This document shows, in pieces, positions 15,443 to 25,403 of a stretch of 64,000 nucleotides of DNA (position 1 is the first letter of the stretch; every line of letters begins with the position of its first letter). The notes beneath the pieces are model-generated. The model saw only the letters and a program-made list of their open reading frames with translations. It did no database searches and was not told the origin of the DNA. This DNA comes from Pseudalgibacter ostreae (lineage in GTDB: Bacteria > Bacteroidota > Bacteroidia > Flavobacteriales > Flavobacteriaceae). A program made the position numbers and the translations under genes. The DNA lies in assembly GCF_042427585.1 (NCBI RefSeq), contig NZ_JBHMFC010000103.1, positions 223,288-287,287 of the forward strand. The letters run 5' to 3'.

Positions 15443-17002
15443 TTAAATTTTGTTTTCTAATTTAGATAATCTTTCTTTAATTTCTTTTGAAATTTGTCCT
15501 GTTTCAGCATAGGTACTTGGATTTTGTTTTAACCATTTGGGACCAACTTCATTCCTTGTTAATGGCATCCCTCTAACTCCTTGATTAATTATGTATTGGA
15601 AATCTAGATTAATACCTTTAATATTATTGACTTTTGAAGTTGATGGTGGAAAAGGCTTGATAGGCATAAAAAAACCGTTGGTTTGGGTAAACTCTATTTT
15701 ATTTTGATTGACACCTTTATTTTTCGGCATTCCCAAATTGCTTCCAAATGCAACATTTTGTTCCCAATTAATATTTCTGTTTTTTAAATTTTCATAATTG
15801 AAAAATGAAAAATCTTTTTTATTCTCAGTATAAAAAAGATTATTACTTAACGTAATATGATGTGGTAATTGGAAAATTTTCCCCAGTTGTTCAGTTCTTT
15901 CTTTTCTTCGATCTTTTAATCCCTGAAAATCTATAGCATATCCATTCGTATTTATAAAATAATTATTCAATATTTTAATATTGAAAGCCAATGCATGTTC
16001 ATCACCTTCAATTCCAGCATTCAAATACAATGCTGCATTACCTCTATTTTCAATAGTTGTTTTTAGTTGGAAATAATTGTTGGCTATTATATGATTACTA
16101 CCCCAAACAAACATGCCACCATATTCATGTTTAGTATCGGTAGAAATAAAAAAATTATTGATTGCTACTTGTGTATCTCCGTGTCTAAAATTCAAAGTTC
16201 CTCTACAATTTTTTACAGTATTATTATAAAAGACGTTTTCTTGAGATTTACTAGTAATTATTTCAGGCTCCGAATCTTGTCTTTCAAATAAATTCGATTC
16301 TATAATGCATCGTCCAAAATCTTTTCTCCAATATCCTATTCTAATTCCACCACCTGCATTTCCTTGTTTTTTAGGATTTGAAAAATAGTTGTGATCTACT
16401 CTATGGTACATTGGTATTCCTGGCTCACCTTCTAAGGTTTTTTGTAATGTATTATTCAAATTTATCACTTGGTCAAATGTCGTTTTATCGGTAAAAGAGC
16501 AATGATCAATTCTGCAATATTGCGGAACCTTCCCCTCTTCCGTTAATGACGTTGTTATATATGCAGAATCTATCTCATCAAAAGCATGAAAAGCACATTG
16601 TGTAACTCGGTTATAGCTTCCGTAAATTGCAACAAGACCAGGTCCATGAGATTTCCATTCCGTTTTTTTTCTTTTACCATTTTTAAAATATATTCCTTCA
16701 ATAATGTTATAATTTCCTCTTATTTCAATTTTCACATCTCCTGTAAAAAAAACTTCACCGTTGGTTTGTGCTTTAATTAAAATGGGGGTTTCAGCTGTTC
16801 CAGAGTTTTGCATTATCAATTTAACGTCTTTATATTCACCAGATTTTAACAAAATACAATCTCCTGCTTTTACCTCAGAAATGGCTGTTATTAATTGCGA
16901 ATTATTTGAAACTTTTATGGTGTTTAAAATTCCTGATTGTGCATGGCAGCCAATTGCCATAAATAAAAAAACACTTTGAACAACTTTTGTAACTAAACTC
17001 AT
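15443..17002 (-). CDS. PL6-family lyase (chondroitinase B / alginate lyase type)
   Basis: A 519-residue secreted right-handed beta-helix lyase with an N-terminal signal peptide (cleavage near residue 21-22, after CHAQ). The PL6 core is clear: YHRVDHNYFSNP near 199, then EIITSKS with Lys252 and LNFRHGD with Arg273. These match the position and spacing of the catalytic Lys/Arg pair of Pedobacter chondroitinase B (Lys250/Arg271). The family cuts dermatan sulfate or alginate by beta-elimination; the glycosaminoglycan-type neighbours favour dermatan-like chains. It is the last gene of the - strand enzyme cluster. A second PL6 lies at 50141. Substrate is inferred from context. Confidence 0.85.
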   Translation of the reverse strand: MSLVTKVVQSVFLFMAIGCHAQSGILNTIKVSNNSQLITAISEVKAGDCILLKSGEYKDVKLIMQNSGTAETPILIKAQTNGEVFFTGDVKIEIRGNYNIIEGIYFKNGKRKKTEWKSHGPGLVAIYGSYNRVTQCAFHAFDEIDSAYITTSLTEEGKVPQYCRIDHCSFTDKTTFDQVINLNNTLQKTLEGEPGIPMYHRVDHNYFSNPKKQGNAGGGIRIGYWRKDFGRCIIESNLFERQDSEPEIITSKSQENVFYNNTVKNCRGTLNFRHGDTQVAINNFFISTDTKHEYGGMFVWGSNHIIANNYFQLKTTIENRGNAALYLNAGIEGDEHALAFNIKILNNYFINTNGYAIDFQGLKDRRKERTEQLGKIFQLPHHITLSNNLFYTENKKDFSFFNYENLKNRNINWEQNVAFGSNLGMPKNKGVNQNKIEFTQTNGFFMPIKPFPPSTSKVNNIKGINLDFQYIINQGVRGMPLTRNEVGPKWLKQNPSTYAETGQISKEIKERLSKLENKI

Positions 17003-17014
17003 AATTTTTAAATT

Positions 17015-17441
17015 TTAATTTTCAATTCTTATTTTTAATTCAACTTCATAAAGTGAATTCATTTTTTTTGAAGTATTTAAACCTTCCACATAAATCCATT
17101 CATCTGCTCTGTTTTCAAAAGTATGCTCAATGCTTAACTTTTTATTCGGATGTGATGAACGCACTCCAATTACGTTACTTCTTAAATATTGTTTGTGACA
17201 ATCTATGTGCATTTTATTAATCCATCAGATTAAAAACTTTCGTGCCAACCGTTGGAATTGATTTTTCTCATTACATAGACCCCGCATATGAATAATCTGG
17301 TAGTCTCGAGCCTATCACTATTCGTATAGATTCTTTTAAGATTTCAGGCTCTCAGGTACCATCTGATAAGTTTTTAACAGAACGGCTCGTACAATCATGA
17401 AGTAAAATTACTGCTAAAACACTCCAAAAAAGATACTTCAT
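17015..17441 (-). pseudogene. Internally deleted remnant of a beta-helix PUL gene
   Basis: The 490-base gap holds the two ends of a lost gene. An ATG at 17441 starts a signal-peptide-like stretch that hits a stop after about 30 codons. The same frame then reads LPDYSYAG, and a shifted frame reads IPTVGTKVFNLMD. These match LPDFSYAG and IPTVNYKIFNIID near the N-terminus of the beta-helix protein at 20039. The core is missing. A C-terminal piece (17015-17212) remains open and reads HKQYLRSNVIGVRSSHPNKK. The gene is therefore a third, decayed relative of the beta-helix paralogues at 19725-21292 and 48408-49964. Confidence 0.65.
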
Positions 17442-17495
17442 ATTATTTTTATTGTTTTTCTCTTCTATTAAACAAAAGGTTTATGCTTCAAAACC

Positions 17496-19079
17496 TTATT
17501 TTGAAGCATAAGGGATTAATTCGCTAAATTTTTTATTTTTAAACCAAGGATCATTTGCCATTTTCAGCTTTTCTCCTAACTTTATTAATAATTTCTTTGC
17601 TACTTCAGGTTTATCTTCTAATCTTATTTTTTTTAGCTGATAGGGATCATTTATATTATCGTATATAAAAGCGTCCACTGACCCTTTTTCTTTCCTTTCA
17701 CCCGACTGCTTTTTATTTTCTTTTAAACTCAATGTATATTGATGTGTTAGAATACCTCTAGAATTTCCCAACATTAACAATACGGCATCTGGTTTTTCAA
17801 CTTTATTTGATGCTGGGTTTGTAAGCAACCCTGACAAGTTGGTTCCTTGAACTGTTGCTGGAATTTTATTAGTAAGCCCAGCAAGTCCCATGGTTGTTGG
17901 TAAAATATCTGGCGCACTTAATAACACATCAGTTATTCCACCGGCTTTTAACCCTTTTGGCCAATGCACAATAAATGGTATTGCCATAGCTTCCATTTCT
18001 ATTACATTTTTCCCTTCCATTCCATGACTTCCTAACATTTCGCCATGGTCTGAACTAAAAACAACGATGGTATTATCCAACACGCCTGTTTTTTCCAACT
18101 CATCTATTACCAATCCTATGTATTTATCTATGCTAGTTACGGCTGCAAAATAGTTTCTTGCATATTTAGCAACTTCCAGATCTGCATTTTCCCTAACCAC
18201 TAATTTTCTATCAATTTCAGGGAATTTATCTGTATCATAATGCGCTCGCATCATTTCCATGTCCGTATCCGCGTCTCCCCAAGGATTGTGAGGAGGGTTT
18301 AAGGACCAAATCATAAAAAAAGGTTTATTTAAATCTCTGTGACTGTTTTTATTTTGCAAGTAATCTATAATTTTTTCCGACTCATTTTTTGCAGAATATA
18401 CTTTGGGCAAGTGTAATTCCCCATCCTTTTTTCCTTCAATTGCATTTGGATCATTCGAATAAATATGTGGATTAAAGTGGTCGTCTTTTAATGCTTGATA
18501 AAAATACTCGATGTTGTGTCTGGCTTTTCCCGCTGGTATATACGTATCATATTTATTAACATAATGTCCACCTGGCGCTTCTTTTGTACCAACATAATTC
18601 CCATCAACATCAAAAAATGGTTCTGTTTTAAGCCAATGAAATTTTCCAAAGTAAGATGTATTATAACCCGCTTCAAAAAACAAATCCGTTAAGGTTGGAA
18701 TATCATCCTTTAAACTATCATCTCTTCCAACCCTACAGTTATTCCAAATACCATTTTGTTCTGGATACATTCCAGACATTAGCATGCCTCTAAACGGACT
18801 GCATAATGGATAATTACTAATGGCGTTGGTAAATACAATGCCATTGTGAGCTAATTTATCTATAGTTGGTGTAATTACTGGATCGGGTTTACCAATTACA
18901 TGCTCTTTATATTTATCTTCGGACCAATAACCAGCACTATAACGTCTTAATTGATCTGGAAAAATGATTAATACATTTGGTTTTTCTATAAAAATTTCAA
19001 CTTTTTTTTCTGCTTGAGTTCGACAACCGATTATTATAAACAGGGAGAAAAAGCAAATTAGAACTCGTGTAAATTTCAT
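17496..19079 (-). CDS. S1-type sulfatase lipoprotein (CSPFR variant)
   Basis: A 527-residue sulfatase with a lipoprotein signal (IIGC, Cys19), so it is probably tethered to a membrane. The catalytic formylglycine site is CSPFR at 93-97, a C-x-P-x-R motif with Phe where Ser is usual. The metal site is visible in NVLIIFPDQ near 35 and in SSDHGEMLGSHG further on. It needs a maturase to convert Cys93; none is in the window. It closely resembles the sulfatase at 38016 (CSPYR), so the two are probably paralogues. It would remove sulfate esters from glycosaminoglycan-derived chains; position specificity is unknown. Confidence 0.88.
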   Translation of the reverse strand: MKFTRVLICFFSLFIIIGCRTQAEKKVEIFIEKPNVLIIFPDQLRRYSAGYWSEDKYKEHVIGKPDPVITPTIDKLAHNGIVFTNAISNYPLCSPFRGMLMSGMYPEQNGIWNNCRVGRDDSLKDDIPTLTDLFFEAGYNTSYFGKFHWLKTEPFFDVDGNYVGTKEAPGGHYVNKYDTYIPAGKARHNIEYFYQALKDDHFNPHIYSNDPNAIEGKKDGELHLPKVYSAKNESEKIIDYLQNKNSHRDLNKPFFMIWSLNPPHNPWGDADTDMEMMRAHYDTDKFPEIDRKLVVRENADLEVAKYARNYFAAVTSIDKYIGLVIDELEKTGVLDNTIVVFSSDHGEMLGSHGMEGKNVIEMEAMAIPFIVHWPKGLKAGGITDVLLSAPDILPTTMGLAGLTNKIPATVQGTNLSGLLTNPASNKVEKPDAVLLMLGNSRGILTHQYTLSLKENKKQSGERKEKGSVDAFIYDNINDPYQLKKIRLEDKPEVAKKLLIKLGEKLKMANDPWFKNKKFSELIPYASK

Positions 19080-19111
19080 ATCACAAAATTTAAAAATGGA
19101 TTGTTTTAGTT

Positions 19112-19717
19112 TTAATCAATTAGTAAAAAAGAGGCGTTTTTGTCAGATTGCTCTTTTGATGCAGCCATGCCGCCAATTTTATTGAAATTGGAATTTAATA
19201 AAGCTAAAGTAATTTCTCTATCTTTTTTACCATCAACTAGTTTACTTATTTCTTCAGCATTCAATTTAATTTTTAAATTTTGGTTTTTATCATCCAGAGA
19301 TTGTGGCACTTCAATTTCTCCTACTAAACTACCTAATTCAAGAGTGTCATTCCAAGTTATTGTAGCTTCATTCCACGTGTCATTTTCGACAGCATAAATT
19401 TGTAAATTAAACATTGCTTTTGGATCTTCATCACTTTTATAAACTTTCAAATTAATGTTTAACTCAACAGCTTTTAAATTTTCTATTTTTTTTGGTAATG
19501 TAAATTTCAAATAGGTAGTCCTTGAATATTTATTATCGCTTTTAGAATTAAAAATACGTAAATTTTTAGGTGTTGATTGTCCAAAAGCAGTTCCTGAAGT
19601 TTCTCCTCCTTGAATAAAGGCATCTTCTGATACTGTTATTTTTTGACTTTGCGCATTTATAGCACATGTACATGCCCCTATAAAAAATAATGCGGAAATT
19701 TTTTGTAAAGTTTTCAT
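19112..19717 (-). CDS. DNRLRE / CBM96-like secreted carbohydrate-binding protein
   Basis: A 201-residue exported protein with a signal peptide ending near residue 23. The mature part is a single DNRLRE-type beta-sandwich: AFIQGGETSGTAFGQSTPKN, then RTTYLKFTLP, and near the middle NDTWNEATITWND. This fold is the one classed as CBM96, known from alginate-lyase-linked modules. It carries no catalytic domain, so it probably binds the target polysaccharide for neighbouring enzymes. It lies seven bases downstream of the broken beta-helix gene and upstream of the sulfatase at 17496, all in one direction. Confidence 0.75.
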   Translation of the reverse strand: MKTLQKISALFFIGACTCAINAQSQKITVSEDAFIQGGETSGTAFGQSTPKNLRIFNSKSDNKYSRTTYLKFTLPKKIENLKAVELNINLKVYKSDEDPKAMFNLQIYAVENDTWNEATITWNDTLELGSLVGEIEVPQSLDDKNQNLKIKLNAEEISKLVDGKKDREITLALLNSNFNKIGGMAASKEQSDKNASFLLID

Positions 19718-19724
19718 AATTAAA

Positions 19725-19988
19725 TTATTTTAAAGTTGTTTTTTTTATATCCTCAACCCATTTAGGGAGTTTTCCTAAACGTAGTTTTAATTGTTCTTCA
19801 AATAATGATTCTGGCTGAACTGGTGTCCCTAAACTTTCTAAAATTTGAATTTCATCTTCTTTAAAAGTAGTTCCCGAACCGTGGAAACCAACAACTATTG
19901 GGGGGACAATTTTCCAAAACCATGTTTTAGTTGACATAAATTCGAAGTTAGTCTCAGCCTCATCTGTTTCCTTGTAGTTCCACAACAC
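19725..19988 (-). pseudogene. 3' fragment of the frameshifted beta-helix PUL protein
   Basis: The frame opens with a TTG (LWNYKETDEAE) and matches, nearly residue for residue, the last ~85 residues of the intact paralogue at 48408, including VVGFHGSGTTFK and LRLGKLPKW. The same frame continues upstream towards 20041. It is the C-terminal part of the gene whose N-terminal part is 20039-21292. The two halves are joined in the paralogue, so this is not a separate gene. The C-terminal module resembles DUF4955; that label is tentative. Confidence 0.8.
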
Positions 19989-20038
19989 TAAATAGCGCCC
20001 GTGATTTGATAAGTTTTTTCTAGCACCTCCAGCTCTAC

Positions 20039-21292
20039 CTAAAAAAAACCGCCTTCAACATTATCAAATAAAGTACATCGTGGTTGTGAGGCGTGCGCCT
20101 CAAAACAAGCGTGTGCAGGATGTTTTGATCTCCAAACAACAGTTCCTGTAGTACTTCCGCCACCAACGCCCGAGGTATGGTGCATGCCTGCCAAATCATT
20201 TACATTTGCAATTAAAATACCAGTAGATCCACCAGCAGCATGAACAGCACTATGCCCAATTTTGCCTTCAATAATAATATTTAAAGCTGTAGATGCCGCA
20301 CATGCACTAAAAGTAATAGCATTTGATACGTTAACAAATCGACAATCTTTTACCCAAGAATTCACACTTTTATTTACACTTAAAATACTCCAACCGCCAT
20401 CATCTTGTGCCGAGCGATGATGCACAAACTCTTTAGTCCAATTTCCTTCAAAAGTTATATTTTCAAATCCAATCCCTTCAGAATGAGCAAAAGTATAAAG
20501 CTCCCAATTATGCTTCTTTTGAACATCATAGTGAATAGGTTCAAAAAAAGTTATGGTATTTCCATTGATCGATTTTACTTGATGACGCTCATTAACAACA
20601 ACTCCTTTATCTAAAATTGAAGTCCATTCTGGCTCAGGAACTAAGGGTTCAATATCATATGAAATCAAATCTTTACTATTATTAGCTACTTGTAAAATTA
20701 CCCAATCTCCTTTTTCGATTTTTGAAGCATCCGAAATTTTCACACTAAATGTTTCTCTTTTTGCATCTTCAATAACATTTGCTAACTTCTCATTTTTACC
20801 TCCGGAAGTACTTTGTATCATATTTGGAACAGAATATAACTTTTTAGGATCTACAGGAAGTAGATCTTTATCAAAAAATAAAATTGTTCCATCTGCCCCC
20901 GTTCCTTCTCCTCTAAACACAATATTTGAAGCTTTGAACTGAATGGGGGTTAAGGCATCATCTCCAGTGTTCATATAATATTTACCTTTTGGAAAGTAAA
21001 TTATACCCGATTTATTTTTAGTTGCTGCAGCAATTGCTTTTATCAGTGCATTTTTATCTGACTTCGTATCATTGGGAATCGCTCCAAAATCTATGATATT
21101 AAATATTTTATAATTAACCGTTGGTATTTCAACTTCGCTGTATTTATAACCAGCATAGGAGAAATCGGGCAGAATAGCTTCGTTACCAGATTTTTGTGAC
21201 GATTTAAAATCTTCCCAAACGGCACTTTTTTGCGCTTGGCTAACTGTCATTACAAACAGTGAAAAACTTAAGATTAATTTTTTAAGAGGCAT
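20039..21292 (-). pseudogene. Beta-helix (pectate-lyase-3-like) PUL protein, frameshifted; 5' part
   Basis: A signal peptide (cleavage near residue 20) is followed by ILPDFSYAGYKYSEVEIP and FNIIDFGAIPNDTKSD, the opening of a pectate-lyase-3-type right-handed beta-helix. The frame ends at DNVEGGFF because one base is missing at or beside the T8 run (20041-20048). In the paralogue at 48408 the sequence continues FFLGRAGG and on to the module kept at 19725-19988. Restored, the gene would be about 522 residues, like its 518-residue paralogue. It follows the GH88 gene by six bases. It may be a polysaccharide lyase or hydrolase of unassigned family. Assembly error or true decay are both possible. 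Confidence 0.75.
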
Positions 21293-21298
21293 AATTTA

Positions 21299-22471
21299 TT
21301 ATTTAGATTTGTATTTTTTATATCTAATCAAAGCTTCAACATAATAATAATCGGCATAATTTAAAAGCACATCAATTTCATTATTATGAGGAATGCTACC
21401 AACACTATGCTTTAATATAAAATTTTTATTTTCACCTAGTTTTGCGGTATATACTTCTGAAGCTAATGAACCTAAAATTACATCAACAGCATCTTCATAT
21501 TTGCCTTTAGTATATTCATTTAGTTCAATTAAAGCCGATGCTGTTATTGCTGCGGCAGAAGCATCACGCGGGCTATTAGGTATTTCTGGATCATTGTAAT
21601 CCCAATATGGTATTCCATCTTCAGGCATCCCATTGTAGTTCAAAATATACTCAGCAATCTTTTGGGCTTGCTCTAAATATTTTTCATCTTTAGTGAAACG
21701 GTAACACATTGTATAACCATAAATTCCCCAAGCCTGACCACGAGCCCAAACACTCTCATTTGCAAATCCTTGTGCCGTTTGTTTACTTCTTACTTCTCCT
21801 GTTTCTGGTTCGTAATCAACCACATGATAAGAACTATTGTCTTCTCTAAAATGATTTTTCAATGTCGTATCTGCATGAGCTATTGCCACTTTTTTGTACT
21901 TGTCATCACCTGTTAATTCAGATAATTCAAAAAGCATTTCTAAATTCATCATATTATCAATAATGACAGGAAATTTCCAACCTTTTTCAGATTGCCAACC
22001 TCTATCAACATCCCAACTTTTTATACTACCTACAACAGGATTAAATCTAATAATTAAGGAATCTCCAGCAGTTATTAAAACCTTTTTAAAGGCTTCGTTT
22101 TTAGTTAACCTATAACCGTTTCCATACGAGCAATTAAATATAAAACCTAAATCGTGATTGGTTGTTTTATATTTATGATCTTCAAACTGTTTTTGAAATT
22201 TTTGTGCTGCATGCTTCCATTTTTCTTCTTTTGTTACTTCGTATAAATACCAACAAGTTCCTGGGAAAAAACCTTCAGTCCAATCAAAACCAAAATTCGT
22301 GAAATGCATGTCACCATTTTCATCAATGGTTCTTGGGATTCGATTTGCTGCTAAGGCATCATTTAATAATAATGACATTTGTTTATCGGCAAAAACCAAA
22401 GGTTTTTCTGTAAAGTCCTCATTACTTTTTTGATACGCTAACAGGACAGGCATGTAGAAAGCTACATACAA
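21299..22471 (-). CDS. GH88 unsaturated uronyl hydrolase, signal peptide out of frame
   Basis: The 390-codon frame encodes a full (alpha/alpha)6 GH88 domain, with NHDLGF (Asp107) and IIDNMM (Asp172) matching the two catalytic aspartates. The enzyme removes the 4,5-unsaturated uronate that lyases leave on glycosaminoglycan oligosaccharides. This frame starts with TTG and has no signal. An ATG at 22502 begins a lipoprotein signal in another frame (MKTVKLSLMAFVCSFLHAC). Removing one A from the A6 run (complement of 22426-22431) joins it to the enzyme as SVSKSNEDF. The real gene is therefore probably 21299-22502 with a one-base error or mutation. A second GH88 lies at 39552. Confidence 0.85.
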   Translation of the reverse strand: MYVAFYMPVLLAYQKSNEDFTEKPLVFADKQMSLLLNDALAANRIPRTIDENGDMHFTNFGFDWTEGFFPGTCWYLYEVTKEEKWKHAAQKFQKQFEDHKYKTTNHDLGFIFNCSYGNGYRLTKNEAFKKVLITAGDSLIIRFNPVVGSIKSWDVDRGWQSEKGWKFPVIIDNMMNLEMLFELSELTGDDKYKKVAIAHADTTLKNHFREDNSSYHVVDYEPETGEVRSKQTAQGFANESVWARGQAWGIYGYTMCYRFTKDEKYLEQAQKIAEYILNYNGMPEDGIPYWDYNDPEIPNSPRDASAAAITASALIELNEYTKGKYEDAVDVILGSLASEVYTAKLGENKNFILKHSVGSIPHNNEIDVLLNYADYYYVEALIRYKKYKSK

Positions 22472-22595
22472 ATGCCATTAGGGATAATTTAACTGTTTTC
22501 ATTTATAAATTATTTTTACTGCTTTAAAAATATAAAGTATTGTGAATTGTGAATTTATACTTTTAGCGGATTGGTTCCTTTCAAAATATTACAGT

Positions 22596-24110
22596 TCAGT
22601 GATTTAATATTTTATTTTCAGGAATCGTAATGCCAAATTCAATTAACTCTTTATCAATATATTCATTAACATCCATTCTATTATCCAATGATAAAACAGC
22701 ATGGGTTTCAGGTAAATGTGTTTTAAAATCAATAATGATTTCAGCATAGGCTTCATTTAAGAACAAATTGTTCCATTCATTAGGGTCTTTTCTTAAATTA
22801 TAAAGTTCACCAGAACCATTTCGGTAAGTTATAAAATGATAATCCCCCTTATAGAGTGACATGTTTTTATAACCATAGGACGTTAAGGCGGTATGTTTCC
22901 AAGCTGCATTCTCATCATTTATCAAAGGAAGCAAGCTATTTCCTTCATTTTCAGGATTCTCCGGCAACCCAACCATATCCAAAAGAGTTGGATATAAATC
23001 AATTAGCCCTACTGGTTTATTTGATTTGGTGTTAGGTCTTACTCCTTTTCCTGCAAAAACCAAAGGCACATGGGTTGCGCGTTCCCAGAGAGAGTGTTTT
23101 GCTGTCCTCCCTTTTTCCCCGAGATGATACCCATGATCTGACCATAAAACGATTATGGTATTATTATTATAATCACTCTTTTCTAATTTATCTAACACTT
23201 TTCCTAATTGTGCATCAACAAACGCCATGGATGCCAAATATGCTTTTACCATACCTTTCCATTTATTTTCTTTAATTAACCAGTCGGTATCTGGCATAGC
23301 AGGTATGTGATGCAATTGTTTTGAAATTTCGGGAATATCATCAAAATCATTAGCTAAGTATGGGGGCACTTCGATAGAGGCGTCATCAAACAAATCAAAC
23401 CATTTTTGCGGTACATGCCAAGGTACATGAGGCCTAATAAAGCCAACCGCCATAAAGAATGGTTTATCGTGCTTTTTATCTAGTTCATTAACCGCCCAGT
23501 CAGCAATTTTGTAATCAGACATGTCAGAATCTGGCAAATTTATTGGGCTCCAATCTGTGGCGGTACCCCTACCCTCAGCGGCTGGAAACCACGCAGGACT
23601 ATAGTTAACGCGCTCCATAGGTTTAGGACCGAATAACATTTCGGAATACACACCTCCATATTCTTGAAAAACTGAATTATTATCTCCGTTGTGAAATATT
23701 TTTCCAACCCCCAATGTTTTATAACCATGTTTTTCAAAATAGTCTGGCATGAAGGTGCCTTTCTCTGTTATTACTTTGTTGTTTTTTAAATCTTCATCTG
23801 AGAATTGATAATACAAACCTGTGGTATGAGGATACAAGCCTGTAAATAAGGAAGCCCTTGAAGGCGCACATATTGGTGCTTGACACTGTGCGTTTGAGAA
23901 CACCATTCCTCTGGCAGCTAGCTTATCCATATTTGGAGTTTGAACATTTGGGAAGTTTTTCAAAAACCCTGGCCAATCATTTAAATCATCCACAGAAATA
24001 AATAAGATATTTGGTTTGTTTAAAACACTATCATTCTGTTTTTTACTTTGCTTAGATACACAAGAAATCAAAGCTCCAGATAGCAACACGAATAAAAAAA
24101 AAAGCTTCAT
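22596..24110 (-). CDS. S1-type sulfatase lipoprotein, iduronate-2-sulfatase-like
   Basis: A 504-residue sulfatase with a lipoprotein signal (LISC, Cys17). It shows the canonical formylglycine motif CAPSR at 81-85 and the metal-site sequence LFISVDDLNDW at 36-46. The following NVQTPNMDKLAARG and TGLYPHTTGLY are typical of the iduronate-2-sulfatase-like subgroup, which acts on 2-sulfated uronates. That fits a dermatan or heparan-type substrate, but subfamily specificity is inference. A gap of 124 bases separates it from the GH88 gene. Catalytic sequence is intact and length is normal. Confidence 0.88.
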   Translation of the reverse strand: MKLFFLFVLLSGALISCVSKQSKKQNDSVLNKPNILFISVDDLNDWPGFLKNFPNVQTPNMDKLAARGMVFSNAQCQAPICAPSRASLFTGLYPHTTGLYYQFSDEDLKNNKVITEKGTFMPDYFEKHGYKTLGVGKIFHNGDNNSVFQEYGGVYSEMLFGPKPMERVNYSPAWFPAAEGRGTATDWSPINLPDSDMSDYKIADWAVNELDKKHDKPFFMAVGFIRPHVPWHVPQKWFDLFDDASIEVPPYLANDFDDIPEISKQLHHIPAMPDTDWLIKENKWKGMVKAYLASMAFVDAQLGKVLDKLEKSDYNNNTIIVLWSDHGYHLGEKGRTAKHSLWERATHVPLVFAGKGVRPNTKSNKPVGLIDLYPTLLDMVGLPENPENEGNSLLPLINDENAAWKHTALTSYGYKNMSLYKGDYHFITYRNGSGELYNLRKDPNEWNNLFLNEAYAEIIIDFKTHLPETHAVLSLDNRMDVNEYIDKELIEFGITIPENKILNH

Positions 24111-24284
24111 ATAGTCAGTATTTTTATTTTAAAATTTTTAATAAATCATTACTTATGTTATAGATTCCTACTTATCTTTATAACAGATTGAAGATATATA
24201 CTATTGATGGTATTTGATTGTTAATATCACGCAGAGATTATTTATAGTTTATTTAATAATAAACAATGTTTATCCCATAAATGA

Positions 24285-25403
24285 TTATTTATCCGTTTTG
24301 AATATATCAACCATCACATCATTTTCTTGCGATTGACCCTGGGTTGTTCGTCCATTTTTAACTATTTTCTCTAATTCTAAAGTCATTTTTTTTACGATTC
24401 TTGGATGTTTTTTATAAAGATTTGTAGTTTCTTCTTGGTCTTTTTTCATATTATACAATTGCATCTTTGGAAAATTTTCTTTTCTGGCCTCTGGGTCTGT
24501 AGGTGATGTCCAACCACCAGAGCCTGGAGTTAATTCTAATTTCCATTTTTTATTTCGAATAGAAAACTTTCCTTGTATAGAATGATGAATTACCATTTTA
24601 TGGTTACTCTTTGCTTTTCTATTTTTAAGTAAAGGAAGAATACTATACGAATCTACCCCTACGTTTTCTGACACATTCAAATTATTAATTTCTGCACAAG
24701 TTGCCATTAAGCTTGTTTGACAAATAAGTTCATCATTTATAGAGTTTGCCTCAATTTTTCCTGGCCACCTTACCATAAAGGGAACTCTATGACCACCTTC
24801 CCAAATATCAGATTTAGAACCCCGGAAATTTGCACTTGGATAATGTCCTAACCCTTCTAATTCTTTACCGTTCGCTGTTGGATAAGACGTTCCGTTGTCA
24901 CTTGTGAAAAATACTATTGTATTATCTGCAATTCCATTTTTTTCTAGAGCTTCAAGAACTTTCCCAACCACATCGTCGGTTTCCATTACAAAATCGGCGT
25001 AATCACCCATCCCGCTCTTACCTTGCCATGCTTTAGATGGAACTACAGGGCTATGTGGAGAATTCAGAGCTAAATACATAAAAAACGGCTCTTTACTGGT
25101 AGCTTCTTTGGTTATATAATCGGCTGCGTTATGACCTAAAAATTGTAACATTTTTATAGGTGCCATATGGTCTATCACCTTATTATTTTTTACAATGATA
25201 TTCATTGATGTTGAATGATGAAACCCAATATAAGAATCAAATCCTCGTGAAACCGCTCCATTTGGCACAAAATCACCAATGGGAACATCTAATAATTCTT
25301 TACCATTATAAAGCTCATAAGGTTTTCCCTTTTCATTTAGATAAGTAAATCCTAAATGCCATTTCCCCATAGCAACTGTTTTATATCCTGCCTTCTTTAA
25401 CAT
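24285..25403 (-). pseudogene. Sulfatase, 3' part of a split gene
   Basis: This 372-codon frame carries the body of an S1 sulfatase: AGYKTVAMGKWHLGF, the metal-binding FFTSDNGTSYP, and a C-terminal subdomain with YNMKKDQEETTNL. It lacks a signal peptide and the formylglycine motif, both of which are in the overlapping frame 25397-25750. Read together they make one ~490-residue enzyme of the N-acetylgalactosamine-6-sulfatase-like type. The join needs one base, for example an extra A in the A4 run complementary to 25425-25428, which would give EKACYTVPAML. If the split is real the gene is inactive. Confidence 0.8.

Noticed and set aside
15443..17002. Alginate utilisation locus
   Set aside because: PL6 and CBM96 also occur in alginate loci, but chondroitin-ABC-like PL8 lyases, GH88 and six sulfatases point to a sulfated glycosaminoglycan instead.
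19725..19988. An independent small protein
   Set aside because: It is the C-terminal part of the beta-helix protein, as shown by the intact paralogue at 48408.
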